DNA of 64,000 bases. It comes from Leifsonia shinshuensis. GTDB taxonomy: Bacteria > Actinomycetota > Actinomycetes > Actinomycetales > Microbacteriaceae. Position numbers and translations under genes: made by a program. The first letter of the stretch is position 1. The number at the start of each line of letters is the position of its first letter. Shown piece by piece: positions 16,664 through 23,744 of this stretch. Where the stretch lies: NCBI RefSeq assembly GCF_031456835.1, contig NZ_JAVDVK010000001.1:620001-684000 (forward strand). The letters are read 5' to 3'. The notes beneath the pieces were generated by a model that did not search any database, was not told the DNA's origin, and saw only the letters and a list, made by a program, of their open reading frames with translations.

Positions 16664-16702
16664 GCGGGTTCCTCCCGTTCGGCGGATTCGTCTCTTACCG
16701 TA

Positions 16703-16730
16703 TTCACGAGACGATGCAGCGGTCGGTTCA
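16703..16730 (-). promoter_or_regulatory. Candidate ECF-sigma promoter of the Rieske operon
   Basis: Reading leftward: TGAACC (16730-16725), 16 bp, CGTGAA (16708-16703). It matches the motif and spacing found facing the sigma gene (16742-16769). The predicted transcript starts about 33 nt before the Rieske ATG. Confidence 0.7.
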
Positions 16731-16741
16731 ACCGTGGCGTG

Positions 16742-16769
16742 TGAACCTTTCCACCGGCTGCATCGTGTA
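16742..16769 (+). promoter_or_regulatory. Candidate autoregulated ECF-sigma promoter
   Basis: TGAACC (16742-16747), 16 bp, CGTGTA (16764-16769), just upstream of the sigma gene. It shares -35, spacing and -10 core with the divergent Rieske promoter. The two -35 elements are back to back, 11 bp apart, inside a larger inverted repeat (ACGATGCAGC at 16711-16720, GCTGCATCGT at 16757-16766). Confidence 0.7.
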
Positions 16770-16785
16770 CAGGGTGGAGGTGAAC

Positions 16786-17298
16786 ATGCCGGAGGAGGAC
16801 GCCCGCTTGCTGCGCGAACTGCACGACCAGCACGCGCAGGCGGTCTGGCGGTACGTGGTGCACCTCACCGGCGACCGGGCGATGGCCGACGACATCGTGC
16901 AGGAGACGCTGCTGCGCGCCTGGCGGAAGCCCACGGTGCTGGACCAGTCCCAGCAGTCCGCCCGCACGTGGCTGTTCACCGTGGCGCGCAACCTGGTGAT
17001 CGACGGGCGCCGCAGCGCGCAGCACCGGCACGAGTTCGGCACCGACGAGGTCCCGGAGCGTCCGGCCCCGGACAGCGAGGCGGATGCGGTCCTCGACGCC
17101 TGGCTGGTCTCCGACGCCCTGGCCGAGCTGTCCGTCGAGCACCGGGCCGTCATCGTCCACGCCTACTACGGCGGACGCTCGGTGGCCGAGATCGCCCGCG
17201 AGCTCGACATCCCCGAGGGCACCGTCAAATCGCGCCTCCACTACGGACTGCGGGCCCTGCGGCTCGCCCTTCAGGAGAGAGGGGTGACGGAACGATGA
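16786..17298 (+). CDS. ECF-family RNA polymerase sigma factor
   Basis: 170 residues. Region 2 is seen in LRELHDQHAQAVWRYVVHLTGDRAMADDIVQETLLRAWRKP, region 4 in LAELSVEHRAVIVHAYYGGRSVAEIARELDIPEGTVKSRLHYGLRALR. No other domains are present, as expected for an ECF sigma. The ATG at 16786 follows GGAGGTGA at ideal spacing. The anti-sigma gene overlaps its stop by ATGA, so the pair is translationally coupled. Matching promoter motifs before this gene and before the divergent Rieske gene suggest autoregulation with Rieske/DUF2231 as direct targets. Confidence 0.94.
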   Translation: MPEEDARLLRELHDQHAQAVWRYVVHLTGDRAMADDIVQETLLRAWRKPTVLDQSQQSARTWLFTVARNLVIDGRRSAQHRHEFGTDEVPERPAPDSEADAVLDAWLVSDALAELSVEHRAVIVHAYYGGRSVAEIARELDIPEGTVKSRLHYGLRALRLALQERGVTER

Positions 17299-18008
17299 CC
17301 ACCCACGACGAGTTCGCCACCTGGGACGCCGCGTATGTGCTCGGCGCGCTCTCACCGGCCGAGCGGCGCGAGTTCGAGGCGCACCTGCGCGACTGCGAGC
17401 GGTGCTCGGAGGCCGTCTCGGAGCTGGCGGGTATGCCGGGCATCCTGAGCCGGGTGCCCCGCGAGCAGGCGTTCGCCCTGCTCGACGAGGAGGCGCCGGA
17501 GGCGGCACCCGCCGATGACCGCGGGCCCTCCCCGGAGCTGCTCCCGGCGCTTCTGCACCGCGTCCGCCGCCGGCGGGTCCGGGCGCGCTGGCTGATCGCG
17601 GGGCTCTCCACGGTCGCCGCTGCCCTGCTCGTGGGCGTCGCCGCGCTCGTGCTGCCGACCGTGCTCAACCCGGTGTCCGCGCCGCAGACGGCCGTCGCCA
17701 TGCAGCAGGTCGAGCCGAGCCCGCTCACCGCGGACGTGCGGCTGACCGCCGAGCCGTGGGGCACGCGCATCGACTCGACCTGCAAATACGCCCACGTCGG
17801 CGGTGAGGAGGGCTCGCACGCCTGGACGTATGCGATGGTCGTCACCGACCGCGCGGGTCAGCAGTACACGATCTCCACCTGGACGGCCGACGAGGGCACC
17901 ACCGCGCGCCCGATCGCGACGACCAGCGTGCCGCTGAAGGACATCGCGAGCGTGGACATCCGTGCCGCCGGAGCCGGGACCGTCCTGCTCCGCAGCACCT
18001 TCGACTGA
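17295..18008 (+). CDS. Zinc-finger anti-sigma factor, membrane-anchored
   Basis: 237 residues. The N-terminal ZAS domain is present (WDAAYVLGALSPAERREFEAHLRDCERCSEAV, with H-x3-C-x2-C zinc ligands), typical of anti-sigma factors that hold the ECF sigma inactive. One membrane segment lies at about residues 97-120 (WLIAGLSTVAAALLVGVAALVLP). The outer ~115 residues are a sensor-like domain resembling the RskA C-terminal region. The signal is unknown; in this class it may be envelope or redox stress, released by proteolysis or thiol change. The gene overlaps the sigma gene by 4 bp. Confidence 0.9.
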   Translation: MTTHDEFATWDAAYVLGALSPAERREFEAHLRDCERCSEAVSELAGMPGILSRVPREQAFALLDEEAPEAAPADDRGPSPELLPALLHRVRRRRVRARWLIAGLSTVAAALLVGVAALVLPTVLNPVSAPQTAVAMQQVEPSPLTADVRLTAEPWGTRIDSTCKYAHVGGEEGSHAWTYAMVVTDRAGQQYTISTWTADEGTTARPIATTSVPLKDIASVDIRAAGAGTVLLRSTFD

Positions 18009-18035
18009 CCGGCGGGCGACGCCTCGGGACCCGGC

Positions 18036-18908
18036 TCAGTCGGCGCGGGGGAGGCGGATCGTCGCCTCCTGCGCGACGCTCGCCACCAGGCGTCCGTCGC
18101 GGGTGAAGATGCGTCCCTGCGAGAGGCCGCGGCCGCCGCCGGCGGTCGGCGACTCCTGCACGTACAGCAGCCACTCGTCGACGCGCGCCGGGCGGTGCCA
18201 CCACATCGCGTGGTCGAGGCTCGCCGCCTTCAGCCCCGGCGTCGCCCAGGCGATGCCGTGGCGGCGCATGACGGACTCCATGATCGTGTAGTCGCTCGCG
18301 TACGCCAGCGCGGCGCGGTGCAGCGCCATGTCGTCCGGCATCTCGCCGATCGTCCGGAACCACACCGCCTGGTGGGCGACGCGGTCGCCCTCCACGGACA
18401 GGTAGATCGGTGAGGTGACGTGCCGCATGTCGAATGGCCGCTGGCTGGCCCAATACTGCGCGACCGGGTGCCGGACGTCCTCGAGAGTGGAGGCGGTGGA
18501 GGGCAGCTCCTCCGGTCCAGGGATGCCGTCCGGCATCGCATCCTGGTGCTCGAAGCCCTCGTCCTCGGTCTGGTACGACGCGATCATCGACAGGATGGGC
18601 AGGCCGTTCTGGTAGGCCTGCGTCCGTCGGGTGGAGAACGAACGGCCGTCGTGGATGCGGTCGACCGAGAAGGTGATCGGGAAGTTCACGTCACCCGGCC
18701 GCAGGAAGTACCCGTGCATCGAGTGGATGCTGCGGTCGTCCTCCACGGTGCGGGTCGCCGCGACGATGGACTGCGCGAGCACCTGGCCGCCGAAGACACG
18801 GCCCAGCGGCATCCACTGGGAGGGGCCCGTGAAGATGTCCTCGCTGGTGCGTGCACCGGTGTCGGTGAGATCGAGCGCGGTCAGTAGGGAAGCCAGGGGC
18901 TCGGTCAC
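18036..18908 (-). CDS. tesB: Acyl-CoA thioesterase II
   Basis: 290 residues, GTG start with a GGAGG site 5 bp upstream. TesB has two hot-dog repeats; the N-terminal repeat shows MPLGRVFGGQVLAQSIVAA and HSMHGYFLRPGD, the C-terminal one ASLDHAMWWHRPARVDEWLLYVQESPTAGGGRGLSQGRIFTRDGRLVASVAQE with the catalytic Asp of SLDH. It hydrolyses a broad range of acyl-CoAs to free fatty acid and CoA. It is convergent with the anti-sigma gene (27-bp gap) and divergent from the hypothetical gene at 18951. Confidence 0.94.
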   Translation of the reverse strand: MTEPLASLLTALDLTDTGARTSEDIFTGPSQWMPLGRVFGGQVLAQSIVAATRTVEDDRSIHSMHGYFLRPGDVNFPITFSVDRIHDGRSFSTRRTQAYQNGLPILSMIASYQTEDEGFEHQDAMPDGIPGPEELPSTASTLEDVRHPVAQYWASQRPFDMRHVTSPIYLSVEGDRVAHQAVWFRTIGEMPDDMALHRAALAYASDYTIMESVMRRHGIAWATPGLKAASLDHAMWWHRPARVDEWLLYVQESPTAGGGRGLSQGRIFTRDGRLVASVAQEATIRLPRAD

Positions 18909-18950
18909 GGTGCCTCCAAGTCGATGGTCTGTTGGTAGTTTAGACACCCG

Positions 18951-19664
18951 ATGAACCAGTCGTTTTCCCTGATGGATGCCCTCGCCGTCGCCGACCTGCA
19001 GACGTATCTGTCTCGGGCGGCCCGTGTCGAGGAAGGTTCCGTGCGCCTGATCGCCGGTTCGGGCGTGCTCGCCGTCTACACCGCGATCCTGTACCCGCGA
19101 GGGCTGCTCGACACCACGCCGACGGTGCTGGGCCTGCGGACCTTCGCCATCGGGAACGACGCCGAGTTCGACGCCGTCGTGCCGATCCGCTCGCTGCTCG
19201 ACCGGGTGGCGCGCGTGCGCGAGAGCGCCGAGGCGGCCGCTGCCGAGGCGCAGGCGGAGTCGGGCGCCGCGCCCGACGGTCCGATCGAGATCCGGCTGCC
19301 GCTGGAGGTGTCGACGGTCACCTGGGCGGGCATCTCCCCGCCGCGCGGCGGCTGGCACAAGGTGGGCGAGACCGATCCCGGCCGCCTGCGGACAATGGCG
19401 CGCGACGGCATCGCCGAGGTCGCGGAAGCGGTCCCGACGGGGACCGGCGAGCAGCTCGTCCAGCGCGTCCGCGCCGAGGTGTGGGGCCGCGAGATCGAGG
19501 GCCTCGAGTACGTCCCGGCGGGCGCCGGCTTCGCCGCCGAGAGCCTCGGCTTCCTCGGCGACGACGAGCCCGTCACCATCCACGAGACCGGCACCTGGAC
19601 CCGCCTCACCACCCGCCGCGGCCACACCCTGGTCCGCCGAGCCTCCTGGAGCCTCCGCCGCTAA
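18951..19664 (+). CDS. Conserved hypothetical protein
   Basis: 237 residues, not assigned to a named family. It has no signal or membrane segment and looks globular: MNQSFSLMDALAVADLQTYLSRAARV, then GVLAVYTAILYPRGLLDTTPTVLGLRTF, a short Ala/Glu-rich linker near residue 100, then EVSTVTWAGISPPRGGWHKVG and a C-terminal alpha/beta part. Proteins with this start occur widely in actinobacteria without a known function. It is divergent from tesB across 42 bp. A run of nine cytosines follows its stop, before a long palindrome. Confidence 0.75.
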   Translation: MNQSFSLMDALAVADLQTYLSRAARVEEGSVRLIAGSGVLAVYTAILYPRGLLDTTPTVLGLRTFAIGNDAEFDAVVPIRSLLDRVARVRESAEAAAAEAQAESGAAPDGPIEIRLPLEVSTVTWAGISPPRGGWHKVGETDPGRLRTMARDGIAEVAEAVPTGTGEQLVQRVRAEVWGREIEGLEYVPAGAGFAAESLGFLGDDEPVTIHETGTWTRLTTRRGHTLVRRASWSLRR

Positions 19665-19692
19665 CCCCCCCCCCGCACCGCATCAAGCCCCG

Positions 19693-19768
19693 CCCCTCCG
19701 TCGAGTCCTCAAAAAGTGCACGCGACACGCCGCAAAGGCGTTCACTTTTCGAGGACTCGACGGAGGGG
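19693..19768. repeat. Intergenic palindrome, GTCGAGT family, copy 2
   Basis: Two 31-bp arms (19693-19723 and 19738-19768) with two mismatches flank a 14-nt loop beginning GACACGCCG. It shares with the 5888 copy the outer GTCGAGT, the AAAAGTGCACGC block and the CACGCCG loop start. Where the arm sequence differs, two changes are compensated on the opposite arm. It sits between convergent genes. Confidence 0.75.
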
Positions 19769-19781
19769 GAGAGGGCGCAGG

Positions 19782-21428
19782 TCAGGCGAGGGCGGCGGCG
19801 CGGCCGGCTTGGCGGCCGGAGAACAGGCAGCCGCCGAGGAACGTGCCCTCCAGGGCGCGGTAGCCGTGCATCCCGCCGCCGCCGAAGCCGGCCGCCTCGC
19901 CGACCGCGTACAGCCCCGGCACCGGACGGCCGCCCGGGCCGATCACGCGCCCGTCGAGGTCGGTCTCGATCCCGCCCAGGCTCTTGCGCGTCAGGATGTG
20001 CAGCTTGACCGCGATGAGCGGTCCCGCCGACGGGTCGAGCAGTTTGTGCGGCGGCGCGACGCGGATGAGCCGGTCACCCCGGTACTTCCGCGCCCCGCGG
20101 ATCGCGGCGAGCTGCAGGTCCTTGCCGAACTCGTTGTCGAGCTGCCGGTCGCGCTCGTGCACGTGCCGGGTGACCAGCTCGGTGTCGAGGGGGACGTCCG
20201 CGATGCGCTGCATGCCCGCGAGCAGCTCGTCCAGGGTGTCGGCCACCACGAAGTCCGTGCCGTGCTCCTTGAAGGCCTCCACGGGGCCGGGGGCGCCCGG
20301 TCCGACGCGGCTGGCGAGGAGGCGCAGGTCCTTGCCGGTCAGGTCGGGGTTCTGCTCGCTGCCGCTGAGCGCGAACTCCTTCTCGATGATCCGCTGCGTC
20401 AGCACGAACCAGCTGTAGTCCGAGCCGGTCCGGCGCAGGTGCTCCAGCGTCCCGAGCGTGTCGAAACCGGGGAACAGCGGCGACGGCAGCCGGTCGCCGT
20501 GCGCGTCGAGCCACAGCGACGACGGACCCGGGAGGATGCGGATGCCGTGCCGCTCCCACACCGGGTCCCAGTTGGTGATGCCCTCGGTGTAGTGCCACAT
20601 CCGGTCGCCGTTGATGAGGTGCGCGCCGGCGGTCTCCGCGATCCCGAGCATCCGCCCGTCGACATGCGCGGGCACGCCCGACAGCATGTGCGCGGGCGGC
20701 TCGCCGAGGCGCGCGGGCCACGCGGCCCGCACCAGGTCGTGGTTGCCACCGATGCCGCCGGACGCGACGATCACCACGGGGGCGCGGAACTCGAAGTCGC
20801 CGGTCACCTCCCGGTTGCTCGGTGCGCCGCGCTCGGCGGGGTCGGGCGCCAGCACGGCCCCGCGCACTCCGACCACCCGGCCGTCTTCCACGATCAGCGC
20901 GTCGACGCGGTGACGGTTGCGGAGGGATGCGCGTCCGCTGGCGGCGGCCGACTGCACCCGCCGGGCGAAGGGTTCGACCACGCCCGGTCCGGTGCCCCAG
21001 GTGATGTGGAAACGCGGCACCGAGTTGCCGTGGCCTCCCGCCGAACCGCTGCCGCGCTCCGCCCAGCCCACGACGGGGAAGAACCGGAGGCCCTTCTCGT
21101 GCAGCCACGCGCGCTTCTCGCCGGCGGCGAACTGCAGGTACGCCTCGGCCCAGCGGCGCGGCCAGTGGTCCTCCGCCCGGTCGAAGCCGGCCGACCCGAA
21201 CCAGTCGTCACGGGCGAGGGCGAGCGAGTCGTGCACGCCCATCCGCCGCTGCTCGGGCGAGTCGATCAGGAACAGCCCGCCGAACGACCACCACGCCTGT
21301 CCGCCGAAGGAGGCCGAGGGCTCCTGCTCGACGATGGTGACGCGCCGTCCCGCATCCAGGAGTTCGGAGGCGGCGACCAGTCCGGAGAGGCCGGCTCCGA
21401 CGACGATCGCGTCCGTTTCGTGTGTCAT
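19782..21428 (-). CDS. FAD-binding dehydrogenase (ketosteroid dehydrogenase-like)
   Basis: 548 residues. An N-terminal FAD Rossmann motif (DAIVVGAGLSGLVAASELLDAGRRVTIVEQE) is followed by GGQAWWSFGGLFLIDSPEQRRMG, typical of the COG3573 branch of FAD_binding_2 proteins related to 3-ketosteroid delta1-dehydrogenase and fumarate reductase. The C-terminus has the second FAD contact (PVPGLYAVGEAAGFGGGGMHGYRALEGTFLGGCLFSGR in two blocks). The electron acceptor and true substrate are unknown. The ATG at 21428 is preferred over one six codons upstream because AAGGAGAC precedes it at proper spacing. It follows the trHb gene on the same strand after a 36-bp gap. Confidence 0.88.
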   Translation of the reverse strand: MTHETDAIVVGAGLSGLVAASELLDAGRRVTIVEQEPSASFGGQAWWSFGGLFLIDSPEQRRMGVHDSLALARDDWFGSAGFDRAEDHWPRRWAEAYLQFAAGEKRAWLHEKGLRFFPVVGWAERGSGSAGGHGNSVPRFHITWGTGPGVVEPFARRVQSAAASGRASLRNRHRVDALIVEDGRVVGVRGAVLAPDPAERGAPSNREVTGDFEFRAPVVIVASGGIGGNHDLVRAAWPARLGEPPAHMLSGVPAHVDGRMLGIAETAGAHLINGDRMWHYTEGITNWDPVWERHGIRILPGPSSLWLDAHGDRLPSPLFPGFDTLGTLEHLRRTGSDYSWFVLTQRIIEKEFALSGSEQNPDLTGKDLRLLASRVGPGAPGPVEAFKEHGTDFVVADTLDELLAGMQRIADVPLDTELVTRHVHERDRQLDNEFGKDLQLAAIRGARKYRGDRLIRVAPPHKLLDPSAGPLIAVKLHILTRKSLGGIETDLDGRVIGPGGRPVPGLYAVGEAAGFGGGGMHGYRALEGTFLGGCLFSGRQAGRAAALA

Positions 21429-21464
21429 CCGTGTCTCCTTCGGCACCGGGATGGCGGGGGAGGG

Positions 21465-21872
21465 CTACTCCTCGAATGTGTTGACCATAGCGAACGCCGC
21501 CCGCTCGAGGTAGCTCCAGAGCGTCTCCTCCTGGAGGGGCGGCAGCTCGAGCCGCTCGACCGCGACGCGCATGTGGGCGAGCCAGCGGTCGCGGGCGTCC
21601 GGGTTGACCTTGAACGGGTTGTGCCGCATCCGGAGCCGGGGGTGACCGCGCTGCTGGCTGTAGGTGGTGGGACCGCCCCAGTACTGCTCCAGGAACAGGA
21701 GCAGCCGCTCCTTCGCCGGTCCGAGGTCCTCCTCCGGGTACATCGGACGCAGCACCGGGTCGTCGGCGACCCCGTCGTAGAACACGTCGACGAGGCGCTG
21801 GAAGGTCGGACGGCCGCCGACCTCGTCGTAGAACGCCTTCTGCGGGCCGGTGGGGATGAGCGGCAGGCTCAC
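21465..21872 (-). CDS. Group II truncated haemoglobin
   Basis: 135 residues, GTG start overlapping the mscS-like stop by GTGA. The trHb fold is clear: FYDEVGGRPTFQRLVDVFYDGVADDPVLRPMYP, then FLEQYWGGPTTYSQQRGHPRLRMRHNPFKV with the proximal (F8) His in MRHNPF and the group-II Trp in ARDRWLAHM. Group II proteins bind O2 and are linked to NO or peroxide detoxification or oxygen supply. Translational coupling to the mechanosensitive channel suggests one operon. Confidence 0.93.
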   Translation of the reverse strand: MSLPLIPTGPQKAFYDEVGGRPTFQRLVDVFYDGVADDPVLRPMYPEEDLGPAKERLLLFLEQYWGGPTTYSQQRGHPRLRMRHNPFKVNPDARDRWLAHMRVAVERLELPPLQEETLWSYLERAAFAMVNTFEE

Positions 21873-23014
21873 GTCGGGTCTCCGTCCGTGCGCTTCTCGG
21901 ATGCGGACTTCGGGGCGGCACCCGCCGGCTTGTTCTCGATCGCCGGGGTGACCCGGATCGCGCCCGGATCGGCCGGAGGCGTCGCCTGCGCCGTGCCGCG
22001 CTTGGCCGCGGCGCGGGCCTTCCGGCCCTTCAGCGGCGGCTCGGTCGTGACGGTCGGGCTGGGGCGGGTGCGCGGCGGCTTCGCGCCCATGACGCTGGCG
22101 GCGCTGTCGAAGCCGGTCAGCACGACGGCTGAGAGGGAGGGCAGCTTCACGTCCAGCTCGTCGAGCGCCTGCTTGATGCGGAGGCGCAGCTCGCGCGACA
22201 CGTCGTCCTTGGCGGTCGTGCGGGTCTTCAGCACCAGGCGGATGACCATCGCGTCGGCCGAGATCGACTCCAGCCCCCACAGCTCCGGCTTCTCCAGGAT
22301 GCGCGAGCGCCACTTGGTGCTCGACGCCAGCGCGTTCGCGGCCTCGAGCATCTTGGCCTGCACGGCGTCCATGTCGACGTCGTACGGCACGGCGACATCG
22401 ATGATCACCCGCGCCCAGCCCTGCGACATGTTGCCGACGCGCAGGATCTCGCCGTTGCGCACGAACCAGAGCGTCCCGTTGACGTCGCGCACCTGGGTGA
22501 CGCGGATGCCGACCGCCTCCACGACACCGGTCGCCGACCCGAGGTCGACCACGTCGCCCACGCCGAGCTGGTCCTCCATCACCATGAACAGGCCGTTGAG
22601 CACATCCTTGACGATGTTCTGCGCGCCGAAACCGAGACCGGCGCCGATCGCTGCCGTGAGGAGCGCGAACGACCCCAGCACATCCGGCACGAACACGTTC
22701 AGGATGAGGATGATCGCGATGATGCCGATCGTCACGTTGACGATGTTCGTGAGCACCGAGCCGAGGGTCCGCGTGCGCTGCACGAGGCGCACGGCCGCGA
22801 GCGGCGAGGCGACCAGCGCCTGCGTGTCGCTGACGTTCTGCCCCTTCTTCACGCCGCTGACGATGCGCTGCACGACCTTGCGGATGACCACCCGCAGGAT
22901 CCAGCTCAGCAGGAAGGCGCCGCCGACGATGCACGCGGCGCTGAGGATGTTCCAGCCGGCCGCGACGGCCCACGACCCGAGTTCGGTCCAGAAGGTTGCT
23001 TTCAGGATCTCCAT
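21869..23014 (-). CDS. MscS-family mechanosensitive ion channel
   Basis: 381 residues. N-terminal membrane segments are followed by the pore helix and beta domain of MscS (LLTAAIGAGLGFGAQNIVKDVLNGLFMVMEDQLGVGDVV, DVNGTLWFVRNGEILRVGNMSQGW). A C-terminal ~90-residue Lys/Arg/Pro/Ala-rich tail, probably disordered and cytoplasmic, extends beyond the typical small MscS. It releases solutes on hypo-osmotic shock (family knowledge). It is the first gene of an apparent operon with truncated haemoglobin, and perhaps the FAD dehydrogenase. Confidence 0.92.
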   Translation of the reverse strand: MEILKATFWTELGSWAVAAGWNILSAACIVGGAFLLSWILRVVIRKVVQRIVSGVKKGQNVSDTQALVASPLAAVRLVQRTRTLGSVLTNIVNVTIGIIAIILILNVFVPDVLGSFALLTAAIGAGLGFGAQNIVKDVLNGLFMVMEDQLGVGDVVDLGSATGVVEAVGIRVTQVRDVNGTLWFVRNGEILRVGNMSQGWARVIIDVAVPYDVDMDAVQAKMLEAANALASSTKWRSRILEKPELWGLESISADAMVIRLVLKTRTTAKDDVSRELRLRIKQALDELDVKLPSLSAVVLTGFDSAASVMGAKPPRTRPSPTVTTEPPLKGRKARAAAKRGTAQATPPADPGAIRVTPAIENKPAGAAPKSASEKRTDGDPT

Positions 23015-23069
23015 ACCGCTCCGAGCCTAGCGAGCCGTGCCTTGGCGGTCGCTGGACCGGCCGGGCGGT

Positions 23070-23744
23070 TCACGGTTCCCGCAGTCCGTTCTCGTAGGCG
23101 AAGATCACCGCGTGCACGCGGTCGCGCAGGTGCAGCTTGGCGAGCACGCGCCCGACGTGCGTCTTGACCGTCGACTCCGTGAGGTAGAACCGGGCGCCGA
23201 TCTCGCCGTTGCTGAGCCCCTCGCCGATGGCGGCGAGGATCTCGCGCTCCCGCGGCGTGAGGGCGGCCACCGGGTCGTGGCCCGGAGCGGGGGATGCGCC
23301 GCCCGCCGGCAGCCGGTCGGCGAAGAGCTCGAGCATCGCGCGCGTGACGCGTCCCGACACCGCCGCGTCCCCGGCGGCGACGCTGCGCACTGCGGAGACG
23401 AGTTCGTCGGGCCGCACGTCCTTCAGCAGGAAGCCGCTGGCGCCGGCGCGCAGACCGCCGAAGGCGTACTCGTCCAGGTCGAAGGTGGTCAGCACGATCA
23501 CGCGGGCCGACGGCTGCGCCGCGATGATGCGCCGGGTGGCCTCGATCCCGTCGAGCACCGGCATCCGCACATCCATCAGCACGACATCGGGCCGGAGCTC
23601 CGCCGCCAGCCGCACCGCCTCGGCGCCGTCGGAGGCCTCGCCCACCACGACGAGTCCGGGCTCGGCCTCCAGCACCATGCGGAAGCCGAGGCGGACGAGC
23701 TGCTGGTCGTCGACGAGCAGGAGGCGGATGGGGCCGTCGCTCAC
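23070..23744 (-). CDS. NarL/LuxR-family response regulator
   Basis: 224 residues, GTG start overlapping the kinase stop by GTGA. Receiver domain: acidic pair VDD near residue 12, phosphoacceptor Asp58 (VVLMDVRMP), conserved Thr/Lys in VIVLTTFD and GFLLKD. C-terminal LuxR HTH: LTPREREILAAIGEGLSNGEIGARFYLTESTVKTHVGRVLAKL. It is the output partner of the histidine kinase encoded just upstream and probably controls the ABC transporter genes of the same operon. Confidence 0.95.
   Translation of the reverse strand: MSDGPIRLLLVDDQQLVRLGFRMVLEAEPGLVVVGEASDGAEAVRLAAELRPDVVLMDVRMPVLDGIEATRRIIAAQPSARVIVLTTFDLDEYAFGGLRAGASGFLLKDVRPDELVSAVRSVAAGDAAVSGRVTRAMLELFADRLPAGGASPAPGHDPVAALTPREREILAAIGEGLSNGEIGARFYLTESTVKTHVGRVLAKLHLRDRVHAVIFAYENGLREP

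Noticed and set aside
19665..19680. Phase-variable poly-C tract affecting the hypothetical gene at 18951
   Set aside because: The C run lies just after the stop codon, so slippage would not change the protein.
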